A stretch of 61,202 nucleotides of DNA from an uncultured Chthonomonas sp. (lineage in GTDB: Bacteria; Armatimonadota; Chthonomonadetes; Chthonomonadales; CAJBBX01): assembly GCA_903885605.1 (NCBI GenBank), contig CAISJD010000120.1, forward strand, positions 1 to 61,202, given 5' to 3'. The notes beneath the pieces are model-generated. The model was given only the letters and a program-made list of their open reading frames with translations. It was not told the DNA's origin and did no database searches. Below are positions 14,403 to 23,641 of the stretch, in pieces (position 1 is the stretch's first letter; each line of letters starts with the position of its first letter). The position numbers were made by a program, and so were the translations under genes.

Positions 14403-15392
14403 TCAACCGGCCTGCGCACACTTCCGGCGCAGCCGTTCAAGTGTAGTTTTGATGCCATGGATGATACCCGCATCGCAAGGGGGCGCGCCCGACCGGTCGA
14501 AGGGCTGAACTGCGTAGCTCATCGATGCGGCGATCTGCTTCGTCGCGACCACGAAGTCGCGGCCGTCCAGCGCATGGAGCGCCGCGTCCACCAGCTCCTG
14601 CGCCCGGGCCGCCGCATCGAGGTCGCCGGCGCCATGCGCGGCGCGAACCGCCTGCAAGAGGTCGGGGTAGAGCATGCAGCCTCCGCTGATCACGCCCACG
14701 GCGCCCTGCTGCAGCCCCTTGCTGTAGTAGCCCTCGTGGCCGCAGATGAGGCCGAAGGGCCGGGCCGCGCAGACCTCGGCGATGGGGCCGAAGAGCCGGG
14801 GGTCCGTGGTTGATAGCTTGAGCCCCATGATGCGCGGCATCTCGAGCAGGCGGGCCATGACGTCGGGCGTCAGCTGGTAGGGCTTGGGAACGCCGCCGGG
14901 CTGATAGAGGGCCAGCGGCATGGACGTAGACTCGTGGACCGCCTCGTAGTAGCGCAGCACCACATCCGTCTCGGTCTCGCCCTCCTCCGCCGCGATGGCG
15001 TGCGGGATGATGTGTACCGCGACATCGGCCCCGGCGTCCGCAGCGAACTTCGTCAGGTCGATGGCCTGCCGCGTGTACCTCGCCGGGTCCGCGGACCGGC
15101 CGGTCGGCTGTTCCAGCCACTCGCCTGCACAGCCTGCCAGAACGTGCATCCTGCCCGCGGCGTCCTCGGCGACGGAACGGATCAGGCTCCGAGCCTCGTC
15201 AACGGTGAAGGTGAACATCTTGCCCATGCCGCTTCGGGCGAACACGCCGTCCACAGAGCGGGTATCGGCCAGCCATCGAACCAGCTCGGCGCTGCCGCCG
15301 AGATCGAGCGAGCCGTCCTCGTGGACCGCCGTGAAGAGCGGAGCGATCACTCCCGTGAGACTGTCAGGGATCGCCGGTTGCGAACTGGCCAC
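14403..15392 (-). CDS. Dihydrodipicolinate synthase/N-acetylneuraminate lyase family protein
   Basis: 329-residue class I aldolase of the DapA/NanA superfamily. The Schiff-base lysine is Lys192 (IMGLKLSTTD) and the proton-relay tyrosine Tyr163 (LALYQPGG). It diverges from true DapA: the pyruvate carboxylate-binding GTTGE block is replaced by RSGMGKMFTFT. It is therefore more likely a sugar-acid or hydroxyproline-type aldolase/dehydratase than the lysine-pathway enzyme. I chose the GTG at 15392, which has GGGAG seven bases upstream; a GTG at 15419 has no site. It heads the fabI operon, though a functional link to FabI is not obvious. Confidence 0.85.
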   Translation of the reverse strand: MASSQPAIPDSLTGVIAPLFTAVHEDGSLDLGGSAELVRWLADTRSVDGVFARSGMGKMFTFTVDEARSLIRSVAEDAAGRMHVLAGCAGEWLEQPTGRSADPARYTRQAIDLTKFAADAGADVAVHIIPHAIAAEEGETETDVVLRYYEAVHESTSMPLALYQPGGVPKPYQLTPDVMARLLEMPRIMGLKLSTTDPRLFGPIAEVCAARPFGLICGHEGYYSKGLQQGAVGVISGGCMLYPDLLQAVRAAHGAGDLDAAARAQELVDAALHALDGRDFVVATKQIAASMSYAVQPFDRSGAPPCDAGIIHGIKTTLERLRRKCAQAG

Positions 15393-15486
15393 TGCGTTGC
15401 TCCCTTCCGGCGGCCGCACCTGTGGGGCGAAACCCGACCGCCACCGCCTTCGTCATGCCTATATTACAGCACATGGAGATGGACGC

Positions 15487-16119
15487 ATGACCCCCGAGAC
15501 GCTGCGCTCGCTGGCAATCAACGTAGGCCTGGCCTTTGCGCCCGTGGCGCTGGGGCTGGTGGTGGCAGCGGCGCTCGGCGGCGGAAAGCGCAAACCCGGC
15601 CGGGTGGCGCTGGCGATGCTCGTGGGTGTCGTCTGGCTTGCGTTCCTGCCCAACACCTGCTACCTGCTCACCGAATGGAGGCACCTCCTCCTCTCGGGCC
15701 GCTGGAGCCAGATGACCGACAGTGGCGCCGATGATCGGGTGGCCCTGCTCTCGGCGGCGCGCTGGGCGCTCTTCTACGCTGCCTACAGCGGCATCGGGAT
15801 GGTCTGCCTGATCCTGGCGGTGCGCCCTGTCGATATGGCGCTGAAGCTGCGAGGCTTCTGGCGCGGGCTCCTCGGTCTGCTCCTCTTCGCCGCCATGTCG
15901 GTGGGTGTCTACCTTGGGCTGATCGAGCGGTACAACTCGTGGGACCTCGCGATGCGGCCTGTCCAGATCGGCCATACGATCAAGCACGCCGTCACCAACC
16001 CCAGGCTGGCCATCAGCATGGGTGTGCTCACCGTTGCCCTTTGGCTATTCTACTGGGCGGCAGACATCTGGTCTGTGGGCCTTCGAGCCACGCTGGGCAA
16101 GAAGGCCCGCAACGCCTAG
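15487..16119 (+). CDS. DUF1361 integral membrane protein
   Basis: 210 residues with about six membrane helices. The DUF1361 signature is present as FLPNTCYLLTEWRHLL after the second helix and the later LIERYNSWDL motif. Function of the family is unknown. The ATG at 15487 follows GGAGATGGACGC. It is divergent from the DapA-like operon, and a TATATT box lies about 20 bases upstream. Its stop codon shares bases with the stop codon of the convergent DnaJ-zinc-finger gene (4-nt overlap). Confidence 0.87.
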   Translation: MTPETLRSLAINVGLAFAPVALGLVVAAALGGGKRKPGRVALAMLVGVVWLAFLPNTCYLLTEWRHLLLSGRWSQMTDSGADDRVALLSAARWALFYAAYSGIGMVCLILAVRPVDMALKLRGFWRGLLGLLLFAAMSVGVYLGLIERYNSWDLAMRPVQIGHTIKHAVTNPRLAISMGVLTVALWLFYWAADIWSVGLRATLGKKARNA

Positions 16120-16850
16120 CGGCGAATGGGCACGCCGACGCCGCCCTGTGGCGGGCCGGCCTGCCCGCCCATGGGGTTGCCGCCGCCCTGGTAGCCGCCC
16201 ACCCCCACGCCGCCCTGACCATAGGACATCCCGCCGGGTGGCTGCACGCCCATGCCGCCCTGAGCCGGACCACCCATGCCGGGCTGCGTGCCGGGTTGCC
16301 CCATACCGGGCTGCAAACCGGGCTGCATCCCCGGCTGCCCGGCGTTCGGCGCGGAGGCTCCGCCATCGCGGCCCATGCCGTACCGGCTGCCGCGAATGGG
16401 CGCCGTCACGGACTTGCCGTGGGCGCCACGGTCAAGCACCGCCGCACGCTGCTCGGGCAGGATGTCGCGGCCCCAGAGCTGGAAGAAGATGAGCAGCCAA
16501 CCTGCGCCGCCCAGCCCCATCAGCCAGAGCCACTTCTTGCGGTGGATGTTCTCGACATGCCCCTTGCCCGAGCAGGCCACACAGGTCACCGCGCCATGCC
16601 CGTCACAGAGCGCGCACGCCGGCACGTTCCCATCCTCGCCGCGGACGCGTCCCTTGCCGGACCCGGCGCAGCCCGCGCAGGACGTCTTGCACTGGCCCAT
16701 GCATTCGCCGCAGTCGATCTCAGGCTTCAGTGACATATAGCGGCGGGAGCGTGTCCACCGTGAGAAATCCTCGCGGAGCTTCTCCCGGACCTCGCTGGCG
16801 CCCTCGCGAACGACCTCACGCGTCTGCGGATCGCGGAGCAGTTGGCTCAT
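16116..16850 (-). CDS. Membrane protein with DnaJ-type zinc fingers and Gly/Pro/Met-rich tail
   Basis: 244 residues in three parts. Residues 30-105 hold CxxCxGxG-like repeats (CGECMGQC, CAGCAGSGKG, CALCDGHG, CVACSGKGHV), the zinc-finger unit of DnaJ, but there is no J domain. A single membrane helix follows (KKWLWLMGLGGAGWLLIFFQLW). The last 80 residues are a low-complexity tail of GMQPG, GLQPG and GGMG units. The ATG at 16850 has GGAGGAG upstream; 32 extra upstream codons are not needed. It could be a membrane-tethered, zinc-dependent holdase or assembly factor, but that is inference from domain composition. Confidence 0.78.
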   Translation of the reverse strand: MSQLLRDPQTREVVREGASEVREKLREDFSRWTRSRRYMSLKPEIDCGECMGQCKTSCAGCAGSGKGRVRGEDGNVPACALCDGHGAVTCVACSGKGHVENIHRKKWLWLMGLGGAGWLLIFFQLWGRDILPEQRAAVLDRGAHGKSVTAPIRGSRYGMGRDGGASAPNAGQPGMQPGLQPGMGQPGTQPGMGGPAQGGMGVQPPGGMSYGQGGVGVGGYQGGGNPMGGQAGPPQGGVGVPIRR

Positions 16851-16869
16851 CGGCTCTCCTCCAGTCTGG

Positions 16870-17565
16870 TCAGAACGAGAACGGATTGCCGGCGGGCAGG
16901 CCCCAGATACCGCCACGGAAGGTGGCCTGAGGCATGTTCTTGGCATGCCCGTCGAAGTAGACCAGGTTGAACTGCTCGTTGTGCGCCGACCACCCCTCGT
17001 AGTAGCAGTAGCATCCCGGCTCCGGGCAGAGGCCCTGGATCGGCGGTGCAGGATTGGCCACAGCGTAGGAGGTCAGGTAGCGGTAGTCCCAGAGCATCAC
17101 CTTCTGCGACGGCTCCGAGTTCCCGCCCTCACCCCTGCCGGAGGCGAAGCCGTTGTAGACGTAGCTGAGGCCGGGCATCTGCGGGTTCGAGTTCTGCGTC
17201 CAGCCCCGGTTCGACGGGCAGGCGAAGATCCGCGTGTCGCGAGTGGTGAGGCTCAGGACGGCCTGCGCCCAGTTGGCATAGGGACTGCTGCGCCAGTCAG
17301 GCACACCGTAGGCGGCATCCATCCAGAACGGGCAGTTGCCCTCGATGTAGAGGTGGTCCTGGGCCGGGTAGGCGCTGTCGTAGTCCTGCACGTACATGAG
17401 CACGGCCATGCCGAGCTGCCGCATATTGGAGATGCAACTGATGCCCCGGGCCTTCTCGCGGGCCTGGGCAAAGACCGGGAACAGCATCGACGCCAGGATG
17501 CCGATGATCGCAATAACCACCAGCAACTCAATGAGCGTGAACGCCCTCTGCCTCCTGCTTGCCAC
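16870..17565 (-). CDS. Prepilin-type pseudopilin, DUF1559-like (Armatimonadota style)
   Basis: 231-residue type IV pilin-like protein. The basic leader VASRRQR is followed by [20 protein letters not shown]; the prepilin peptidase should cut before the Phe, and Glu5 of the mature helix is present. Next comes [16 protein letters not shown], a signature I associate with Armatimonadota, and the C-terminal [11 protein letters not shown] (the H-x-DGH motif of these exported proteins). The GTG at 17565 sits behind AAAGGAG; a GTG six codons earlier is less well placed. These proteins occur in large paralogous sets; the role is surface or secretion-related but unproven. Confidence 0.9.
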   Translation of the reverse strand: MASRRQRAFTLIELLVVIAIIGILASMLFPVFAQAREKARGISCISNMRQLGMAVLMYVQDYDSAYPAQDHLYIEGNCPFWMDAAYGVPDWRSSPYANWAQAVLSLTTRDTRIFACPSNRGWTQNSNPQMPGLSYVYNGFASGRGEGGNSEPSQKVMLWDYRYLTSYAVANPAPPIQGLCPEPGCYCYYEGWSAHNEQFNLVYFDGHAKNMPQATFRGGIWGLPAGNPFSF

Positions 17566-17856
17566 TAGCCGGCTCCTTTCCACGTCGTCGCTGATGCGGC
17601 GCCGCCTTGACGTACTGCGAATGTCGTGGACTGCTCGAATGAACGGTGGCGGCCGCTAATCCTCTGCGGATGCCGACCCGGGATGCGCGCCGGAGCGCGC
17701 AGGCACTACTAGTACGCAGAATACGGCGCTGCCGCAACGCTGTTCGCTCCGCCGCCACGAGGCGAGGCAGGAGACAGGCCGCGAGACGGCCAATACTACC
17801 CTGTAGACGGGCCGGGGCTGCATGGCGCAACGGCCGGTGGAGGGATACGCATCACG
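17566..17856. other. Divergent intergenic region, no gene seen
   Basis: 291 bases between the leftward pseudopilin and the rightward YdcF gene. I find no convincing gene or consensus promoter. The only structure is a short perfect hairpin (GCGCGC, loop CGGA, GCGCGC) at 17695-17710. Confidence 0.5.
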
Positions 17857-18657
17857 TTGCAGAAACCCACAGGACGCCGTTGGCCGCGCCGGATACTGCT
17901 CGGCCTTTGCTGCGCCGGGATGGCGGGCGCCGCCTTCCAGACCGCCGTATCGTACCTCTCAGGCGTCTATCCAGTGCCGCTCACCGGAGGTTACTGGGCT
18001 GCCCTGGCGGTTGGGTTCGCCTCGGGCCTCATGGGCCGCCGGCATTGGCTTGTGGCCGCCACCGGCGCCGCGGGCCTGGTCTTCGCGGTAGCGGCGGTCA
18101 CTCCCCTGCCCGCTGCCATGCTGCGCAGCGTCAGCCGCTCTGATGCGCCCCAGCGCGCCGACGCCATCGTGGTCCTGGCCGCCGGGGGTCAGGACAAGCT
18201 CAAGATTACCGACGCCGCCCTGCCGCGCCTACTCCGCGGGGTTGAGCTGTGGCAGGCAGGCTGGGCGCCCGACCTGCTGATCTCACGCGGGCGGGGCGGG
18301 CAGGACAGCTGGATACCCGAGGCAAGGCAGCAGCTGGCAGCCCTGCGGCTCGACGTCCCCATGCTGGAGACCCGCTCCTGCGAGAACACGCATGACGAGG
18401 CGCTGGAGACGGCCCGCATCGCCCGCGAGCGCGGCTGGAAGCACGTGATTGTCGTCAGCCAGGCCTGGCACCTGAAGCGCTCCGGGGGCGTCTTTGAGGG
18501 CGCCGGCCTTCGGGTCACCTGCGTTCCGTGCCGCGAACTGCGTTACGACGCATGGGCGCCGTCCATGCCTGCTTCCCGTGTCGCGGCGCTGCGCGACAGC
18601 CTGCACGAGATCATCGGCCTGGCGATCTACAAACGCCGGGGATGGATACGACCCTAG
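17857..18657 (+). CDS. YdcF/ElyC family protein (DUF218) with membrane N-terminus
   Basis: 266 residues. Two or three N-terminal hydrophobic segments (residues 12-30, 43-58, 64-82) are followed by a DUF218 domain. The domain starts at ADAIVVLAAGGQDKLKIT and contains LLISRGRGGQDSWIPEA, the ENTHDEALETARIARERGW helix and VIVVSQAWHLKRSGGVF. Family members are linked to envelope biogenesis and polyprenyl-carrier metabolism in other bacteria. TTG start at 17857 with GGAGGG 14 bases upstream. It is followed at 80 bases by the oxidoreductase gene. Confidence 0.85.
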   Translation: MQKPTGRRWPRRILLGLCCAGMAGAAFQTAVSYLSGVYPVPLTGGYWAALAVGFASGLMGRRHWLVAATGAAGLVFAVAAVTPLPAAMLRSVSRSDAPQRADAIVVLAAGGQDKLKITDAALPRLLRGVELWQAGWAPDLLISRGRGGQDSWIPEARQQLAALRLDVPMLETRSCENTHDEALETARIARERGWKHVIVVSQAWHLKRSGGVFEGAGLRVTCVPCRELRYDAWAPSMPASRVAALRDSLHEIIGLAIYKRRGWIRP

Positions 18658-18737
18658 GAGACTACGCGCCGCTCACGGGTGTGCCACAATGCCCGAGACA
18701 TGTGCGGCCGACTACCGCCGACCAAAGGAGTTACGGA

Positions 18738-19796
18738 GTGGCTAAGAAGGTTAAGAAATCCGGCAAGATCCGGGTGGGTATCGTGGGCGTCGGCATCGGC
18801 GGCGTCCATGCACAGGGCTATGCCAAGCTGCCCGATGTGGAGATCGCTGCGCTCTGCGACCTGAACACGGCGCGCGCCGAGGGCGTGGGTGAGCGCTACG
18901 GCGTGAAGTCCATCTTCAGCGACTATTCCGCCATGCTGGCCGAGGCGCAGCTGGACGCCGTCTCGGTCTGCACCCCGAACGCGCTCCACGCCGCCGTGGC
19001 TGTGGCCGCGTTGGAGGCCGGATGCCACGTGCTGTGCGAGAAGCCCCTCTCCATCAGCGCCGCCGAGGGCAAGAAGATCGTCGATGCGGCCAAGCGCGCC
19101 AAGGGCAAGTTCATGATCGGCATGAACAACCGGTTCCGCGGCGACTCCCAGGTCCTCAAGAAGTACATCGAGAGCGGCGAGCTCGGCGACATCTACTACG
19201 CCAAGGCGGGCTGGATCCGCCGAACCGGCATCCCAGGCATGGGGAGTTGGTTCACGAGCAAGGAGATGGCCGGAGGCGGCCCGCTGATCGACATCGGCGT
19301 CCACGCTCTGGACCTGACCCTCTACCTGATGGGCAACCCCAAGCCGGTGAGCGTCTACGGCGCCACCTACGCGAAGTTCGGCCCGTTCGGCAAAGGCGGC
19401 GGCTCGTGGGGCGTCCCCGCCAACGGCGGATCCTACGACGTTGAGGACCTGGCCTGCGGCATGATCCGGTTCGAGAACGGCGCCTCGCTGGCGCTGGAGG
19501 CCTCGTGGGCCCAGCACTGCGCGGGCGACAAGCTCTACAACGAGGTCTACGGAGACAAGGGCGGGGCGACCATGGAGCCGCTGCGCATCTTCACCGAGCG
19601 CTACGGCTCGCCCATCGACATCACCCCCGCCTGCCCCGACAGGAACGGGCACGAGGCCGAGGTGGCGCACTTCGTGGAGTGCATCGTGCAGGACAAGCAG
19701 CCCATCGCCACGGCGGATCAGGCGCTGGACGTAATGAAGATACTCGACGCCCTCTATGCATCGTCAGAGAAGGGCACTTCGATCGCGCTGAAGTAG
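18738..19796 (+). CDS. Gfo/Idh/MocA family oxidoreductase
   Basis: 352-residue NAD(P)-dependent sugar or inositol dehydrogenase-like protein. The dinucleotide fold is [20 protein letters not shown], followed by the conserved VLCEKPLS (catalytic Lys of the EKP motif) and [21 protein letters not shown] (catalytic His region). GTG at 18738 is preceded by AAAGGAG seven bases away; the open frame further left is not needed. It is followed 31 bases later by a sugar-phosphate isomerase, a pairing repeatedly seen in catabolic loci for inositols or modified sugars. No signal peptide, so cytoplasmic. Confidence 0.93.
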   Translation: MAKKVKKSGKIRVGIVGVGIGGVHAQGYAKLPDVEIAALCDLNTARAEGVGERYGVKSIFSDYSAMLAEAQLDAVSVCTPNALHAAVAVAALEAGCHVLCEKPLSISAAEGKKIVDAAKRAKGKFMIGMNNRFRGDSQVLKKYIESGELGDIYYAKAGWIRRTGIPGMGSWFTSKEMAGGGPLIDIGVHALDLTLYLMGNPKPVSVYGATYAKFGPFGKGGGSWGVPANGGSYDVEDLACGMIRFENGASLALEASWAQHCAGDKLYNEVYGDKGGATMEPLRIFTERYGSPIDITPACPDRNGHEAEVAHFVECIVQDKQPIATADQALDVMKILDALYASSEKGTSIALK

Positions 19797-19827
19797 GCGC
19801 GGAACACCAAGGGAGGCATTCCGAGAC

Positions 19828-20835
19828 ATGGCACGACCTGTCACCCTCTTCACCGGTCAGTGGGCCGATCTGCCGCTGACCACCATCGCCGAGAAGGCCG
19901 CCGAGTTCGGGTACGACGGCATCGAACTGGCTTGCTGGGGCGACCACATGGACGTCGCACAGGCCACCGGGCCCGACGCCGCGGCCTACTGCGAGTCCCG
20001 CCACGAGATCCTCGCCGCACAGGGCTTGCAGACCTGGGCGATCTCCAACCACCTGGTGGGCCAGGCGGTCCTTGACCGCATCGACGAGCGCCACAAGGCC
20101 ATCCTCTCGCCGGCCATCTGGGGCGACGGCGACCCGGCGGGCGTGAACGCACGTGCAGCCGAGGAGATGATGAAGACCGCCGTGGCGGCCAAGAACCTGG
20201 GCGTGCCCGTGGTCAACGGCTTCACCGGCTCGTCGATCTGGCACCTGCTCTACTCGTTCCCGCCGAACCTGCCGAGCCAGATCGAGGACGGCTATGCGCT
20301 GCTGGCCGAGCGCTGGAAGCCCATCCTCGACGTGTTCGCCGAGAACGGCGTGAAGTTCGCGCTGGAAGTCCACCCGACCGAGATCGCCTTCGACCTCTAC
20401 AGCGCGAAGAAGGCGCTGGCGGCTCTGGACAACCACCCGGCATTCGGCTTCAACTACGACCCGAGCCACTTCGGCTATCAGGGCGTGGACTACGTGCAGT
20501 TCATCTACGAGCTGGGCGAGCGCATCTTCCACGTCCACATGAAGGATGTCTACTGGTCCGATAGCCCGAAACCCATCGGCGTCTTCGGCGGCCACTCGGA
20601 GTTCGGCAACCCGCAGCGCTTCTGGGAGTTCCGCTCCCCGGGACGCGGCTCGATCGACTTCGAGGAGATCATCCGCGCCCTGAACAGCGTCGGCTACCGC
20701 GGCCCGCTGTCGGTGGAGTGGGAAGACGGCGGCATGGATCGCGAGCACGGCGCCGCCGAGTCGGCCGAGTTCGTGCGACAGATCGACTTCCCGCCGTCGG
20801 CCCTGGCCTTCGACGGCCAGTTCGAGCGCAAGTAG
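19828..20835 (+). CDS. Sugar phosphate isomerase/epimerase (xylose isomerase-like TIM barrel)
   Basis: 335-residue AP_endonuc_2 TIM barrel. Metal-ligand strands are readable: [55 protein letters not shown] and [19 protein letters not shown] precedes the ATG at a distance of about 12 bases. It is the second gene of the unit with the Gfo/Idh/MocA oxidoreductase, which suggests successive oxidation and isomerisation of a cyclitol or sugar. A very strong terminator hairpin follows. The substrate is not deducible from sequence alone. Confidence 0.92.
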   Translation: MARPVTLFTGQWADLPLTTIAEKAAEFGYDGIELACWGDHMDVAQATGPDAAAYCESRHEILAAQGLQTWAISNHLVGQAVLDRIDERHKAILSPAIWGDGDPAGVNARAAEEMMKTAVAAKNLGVPVVNGFTGSSIWHLLYSFPPNLPSQIEDGYALLAERWKPILDVFAENGVKFALEVHPTEIAFDLYSAKKALAALDNHPAFGFNYDPSHFGYQGVDYVQFIYELGERIFHVHMKDVYWSDSPKPIGVFGGHSEFGNPQRFWEFRSPGRGSIDFEEIIRALNSVGYRGPLSVEWEDGGMDREHGAAESAEFVRQIDFPPSALAFDGQFERK

Positions 20836-20842
20836 GAACGGA

Positions 20843-20876
20843 CCGGCCCCCGCCGCGGGTTCGTGGCGGGGGCCGG
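20843..20876. terminator. Bidirectional hairpin terminator
   Basis: Perfect 12-bp GC-only stem (CCGGCCCCCGCC with GGCGGGGGCCGG) and a 10-nt loop, lying between the convergent sugar isomerase and response-regulator genes. Confidence 0.85.
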
Positions 20877-20879
20877 CCC

Positions 20880-21617
20880 TCAGAGCGTGACGTCGGCCTC
20901 GAGGCGGGCCCGTAGCGCCGGCAGAGACTCGTCCACTAGCCTCCCCAACTCAGCGACCGTATCAGGCTCTGGTGGGCGGCCCGTCGCGCGGCACCGGATT
21001 TCCGTAGCCCGGGTGGCGCGCGCCAGCTCCTCCAGGCGCAACATCATGGCCATGCCCTTTAGCGCGTGGGCGGCCGAGACGCTGGCTGCCGTGTCACGAC
21101 GCGCGGCTGCGGTACGCATCTGGTCGAGGTAGTTGCCGGCCTCAACAACGAACAGCGCGACCAACTCGGGCGTTATCGTCGGCGCGGCTTCGCGCACGGG
21201 CTGGGGCTGCTGGATAGGCGGCGAGACCGCTATCCCCACTTCGGACAGCGCTGATAGCAGTTCCTCGACCCGCACCGGCTTACGGACGAGGCCATCCATC
21301 CCGGCCTGCCGACGCGCTTCGGCGTGGCGGGCCGGTTGGCTGGCAGTGACTGCCAGAACCGGCACACGGCGACCGGGCGATTCTGAGGAACGCAAGGCCC
21401 GGGTCGCCTCCAAGCCGTCCATGATGGGCATCCGGCAGTCCATCAGGACGACATCAAAGCGCTCATCGGCGAATGCGTGGACAGCTGCCAGGCCGTTGAC
21501 CACCGCTGTCGTCTTGATGCCCATCGTCGCACACAGCGCACAGAGCATCCTGCGGTTCACCGAGTTGTCGTCCACGACCAGGGCGTGGATGGTCGTGGCC
21601 GGCTGCGCAGGCTCCAT
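20880..21617 (-). CDS. Response regulator receiver-HPt protein
   Basis: 245 residues with two signalling modules. An N-terminal receiver domain (about 10-130) has VVDDNSVNRRML, the phospho-acceptor aspartate in VLMDCRMPIMDGLEATR and the lysine in GLVRKPVRVEELL. A C-terminal HPt domain (about 150-240) has the phospho-histidine in SAAHALKGMAMMLRLEEL. The layout resembles the detached C-terminal part of a hybrid histidine kinase and suggests a phosphorelay intermediate. It starts 11 bases after the NarL-type regulator stop, so the two are probably cotranscribed. No histidine kinase gene lies in the window. Confidence 0.9.
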   Translation of the reverse strand: MEPAQPATTIHALVVDDNSVNRRMLCALCATMGIKTTAVVNGLAAVHAFADERFDVVLMDCRMPIMDGLEATRALRSSESPGRRVPVLAVTASQPARHAEARRQAGMDGLVRKPVRVEELLSALSEVGIAVSPPIQQPQPVREAAPTITPELVALFVVEAGNYLDQMRTAAARRDTAASVSAAHALKGMAMMLRLEELARATRATEIRCRATGRPPEPDTVAELGRLVDESLPALRARLEADVTL

Positions 21618-21628
21618 GACGATCTGAC

Positions 21629-22306
21629 CTACAGGCCGTCCGCGACCGTCGGGTGGCCCCTGATCTCACTCAGGACATGCCGCACCAGGGCGGCCCTGGT
21701 GCGTGGTTCCACACCAAGCTTGTTCATCACACGCTCCACCGTGTGCTTCACCGCGGCCTCGGTGAGTGGTCGTCCACCGGATCCAACGACCTGAGCCGCG
21801 ATCGCCTTATAGGTCAGGTTGGTATCGGCGGCGCGCTCCAAGACTGCTGCCTCGAGGTCGGTGAGGCCGAAACGAAGGGCCATATCACCCAGGCTCACGT
21901 CGGATAGCATCCGCTGGGCTGCGTCGAACCTCTCGCTGGCCCTATTCGCATGGGCGCGGCGCACAGCGGCGACAAGGTCCGATGGATTGCAGGACTTCAG
22001 CAGGCACTCGCTGGCGCCCGCCATCGCGGCTACGGACGCGAGGTTCTGGTGGGCGGTGAGGAGTACGATGCTGGTCTCAGGTTGCATCGCGGTGATCCGC
22101 CGGGCCGCCGCGAGGCCATTCATCACCGGCATATCCAGGTCCATCACGACAACATCGGCGCCCGACTCCTCGGCCACCTCTACTGCCTCGCGGCCGTTCT
22201 CCGCCTCGCCGATCACGTCAAAGCCGGGCTCACGAGAGAGCATATTGACGATGAGTCGACGGATGAGCGTTGCGTCTTCTGCAACTACGATCTGGATGTC
22301 GCCCAA
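21629..22306 (-). CDS. NarL/FixJ-type response regulator
   Basis: 225 residues. Receiver domain: IVVAEDATLIRRLIVNML, phospho-acceptor in VVVMDLDMPVMNGLAAAR, and LLTAHQNLASVAAMAGASECLLKS. The lysine normally followed by P is in LLKSCNP. LuxR-type helix-turn-helix at the C-terminus: FGLTDLEAAVLERAADTNLTYKAIAAQV and TEAAVKHTVERVMNKLGV. The TTG at 22306 lies four bases after GGGGGG-rich purines (AAGGGGGGTCCA), so the 79-codon upstream extension is rejected. It is a DNA-binding output partner for the receiver-HPt protein encoded directly downstream. Confidence 0.88.
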   Translation of the reverse strand: MGDIQIVVAEDATLIRRLIVNMLSREPGFDVIGEAENGREAVEVAEESGADVVVMDLDMPVMNGLAAARRITAMQPETSIVLLTAHQNLASVAAMAGASECLLKSCNPSDLVAAVRRAHANRASERFDAAQRMLSDVSLGDMALRFGLTDLEAAVLERAADTNLTYKAIAAQVVGSGGRPLTEAAVKHTVERVMNKLGVEPRTRAALVRHVLSEIRGHPTVADGL

Positions 22307-22413
22307 TGGACCCCCCTTTTTGTGGCCGGTCTGCGCCCGCAACGCCGAGCGTCGTCGTACAGCGCCACTTACTCCTGATACCTGAACGCCGCCGGACGCG
22401 CTATGATACATCC

Positions 22414-23574
22414 TCAGGCGGCAGTTTGCACGTTCCCCACGGCACCAAGGTCGCCGTCGTCGGGCCGCAGCAAGCTCGGGTACAGGACATCGACGATGCG
22501 CAGGATCGAGGCAGCCACCGGGACGGCCAACAACATGCCCCACACGCCGAACGCCGTTGCACCGGCCATCAAAGCAAAGATGTTGACCAGCGGGTGCAGA
22601 CCTACAGACCCGCCGACGACCCTGGGTGTCACCCCATAGTCAAATGCGAAATGCACCACCAGGAACAACACGACTGTCAGGACTACAAACCCGACGCCTT
22701 TCTGCATCACGGTGGCCACGCATGCGGCGCCGATCACCGCGAGCACGGGACCAACGTACGGTACCGCGTAGAGCACTCCGGCCGAGACGCCGAGGAACAG
22801 CCCATACCGGAGCTGAAGCACGCCAAACAGCACCGTGGCCGCCAGACCGTAGAGCAGGCAGACCTTGGCCAACCCGCGCACATACTGGCCGAAGATGCCG
22901 ACAACCTCGTCGGTCATTCGGGCGGCCTTGGGCCGGTTCGATGCCGGGACGTAGCGTAACAGCGCCGCCTTGATCTTCTGAAACTCCAGAAGGAACCAGA
23001 ACAAGGAGAGCGGTATGATGGCGATCCATAGAATCTGGCTGAATGCGGCGGAGACAGCTCCGTTAATGGAGCTCAGATATGCCCGCAACATGTCAGAGAT
23101 CGGCCCGGCCTGACCCGAGAGGTACGCAGACGGCGACTCCATCATGCCCATGGCCCGGAGCGTCTTCTCATTGCCTCGGTACCACTCGTCGGCGCGCCTG
23201 GACTGCGACGAGAAGTACTGAGATGCCGATTCCCCGTACTGGGGCAGGTTGGTCACCAGGTCGGATGTCTGGCGAACTACGGCAGGAACCAGCAGGATGC
23301 CTGCCAGAGTGACGGCAGCGAAGAAGAGGACGAAGATGGCTCCCACGGCGCGCTGCCGTGGGACGCCGCGCCCCTCCATGCGGCAGACCACGGGGTCCAA
23401 CAGCGCGGCGGCAAAGAGGGCGATGATGAAGGGAGGCAGGACCGAGGCAACGCGCCACACGAACGCCACCAGGGCGGCCACGACAACGAGCCCCGTGACG
23501 ACACGACGCCACGGAAGCCCGAGTAGCCACTGCGATAGGTTCTGGGGGCCTCGGGAGGGTTTGTCGGAATCCAT
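22414..23574 (-). CDS. AI-2E family transporter (UPF0118 permease)
   Basis: 386-residue membrane protein with about eight helices: two at the N-terminus (VVTGLVVVAALVAFVWRVA and IIALFAAALLDPVV), a long extracytoplasmic amphipathic stretch (residues about 90-180), and a helical C-terminal half. Family motifs include LYGLAATVLFGVLQLRYGLFLG, VGPVLAVIGA, GGSVGLHPLVNIFALMAGATAFG and GMLLAVPVAA. Members export AI-2 or indole-like compounds or act as Na+/H+ antiporters. It is separated from the upstream ytxH gene by a terminator hairpin, so it may have its own promoter. Confidence 0.92.
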   Translation of the reverse strand: MDSDKPSRGPQNLSQWLLGLPWRRVVTGLVVVAALVAFVWRVASVLPPFIIALFAAALLDPVVCRMEGRGVPRQRAVGAIFVLFFAAVTLAGILLVPAVVRQTSDLVTNLPQYGESASQYFSSQSRRADEWYRGNEKTLRAMGMMESPSAYLSGQAGPISDMLRAYLSSINGAVSAAFSQILWIAIIPLSLFWFLLEFQKIKAALLRYVPASNRPKAARMTDEVVGIFGQYVRGLAKVCLLYGLAATVLFGVLQLRYGLFLGVSAGVLYAVPYVGPVLAVIGAACVATVMQKGVGFVVLTVVLFLVVHFAFDYGVTPRVVGGSVGLHPLVNIFALMAGATAFGVWGMLLAVPVAASILRIVDVLYPSLLRPDDGDLGAVGNVQTAA

Positions 23575-23597
23575 CGGTTACCGGGTTGGCCTCGACG

Positions 23598-23632
23598 GCC
23601 GGCAAGGGCGCGCTATGCGACCCCTTGCCGGC
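23598..23632 (-). terminator. Terminator hairpin after ytxH
   Basis: Perfect 11-bp stem (GCCGGCAAGGG with CCCTTGCCGGC) and 13-nt loop, ten bases past the stop of the YtxH gene on the minus strand and before the AI-2E transporter. Confidence 0.7.
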
Positions 23633-23641
23633 GCATCGGGC

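Noticed and set aside
22307-22543. 304-residue form of the NarL-type regulator
   Set aside because: Residues before the receiver domain are GC-shadow-like; a TTG with a G-rich ribosome site starts directly before GDIQIVVAED.
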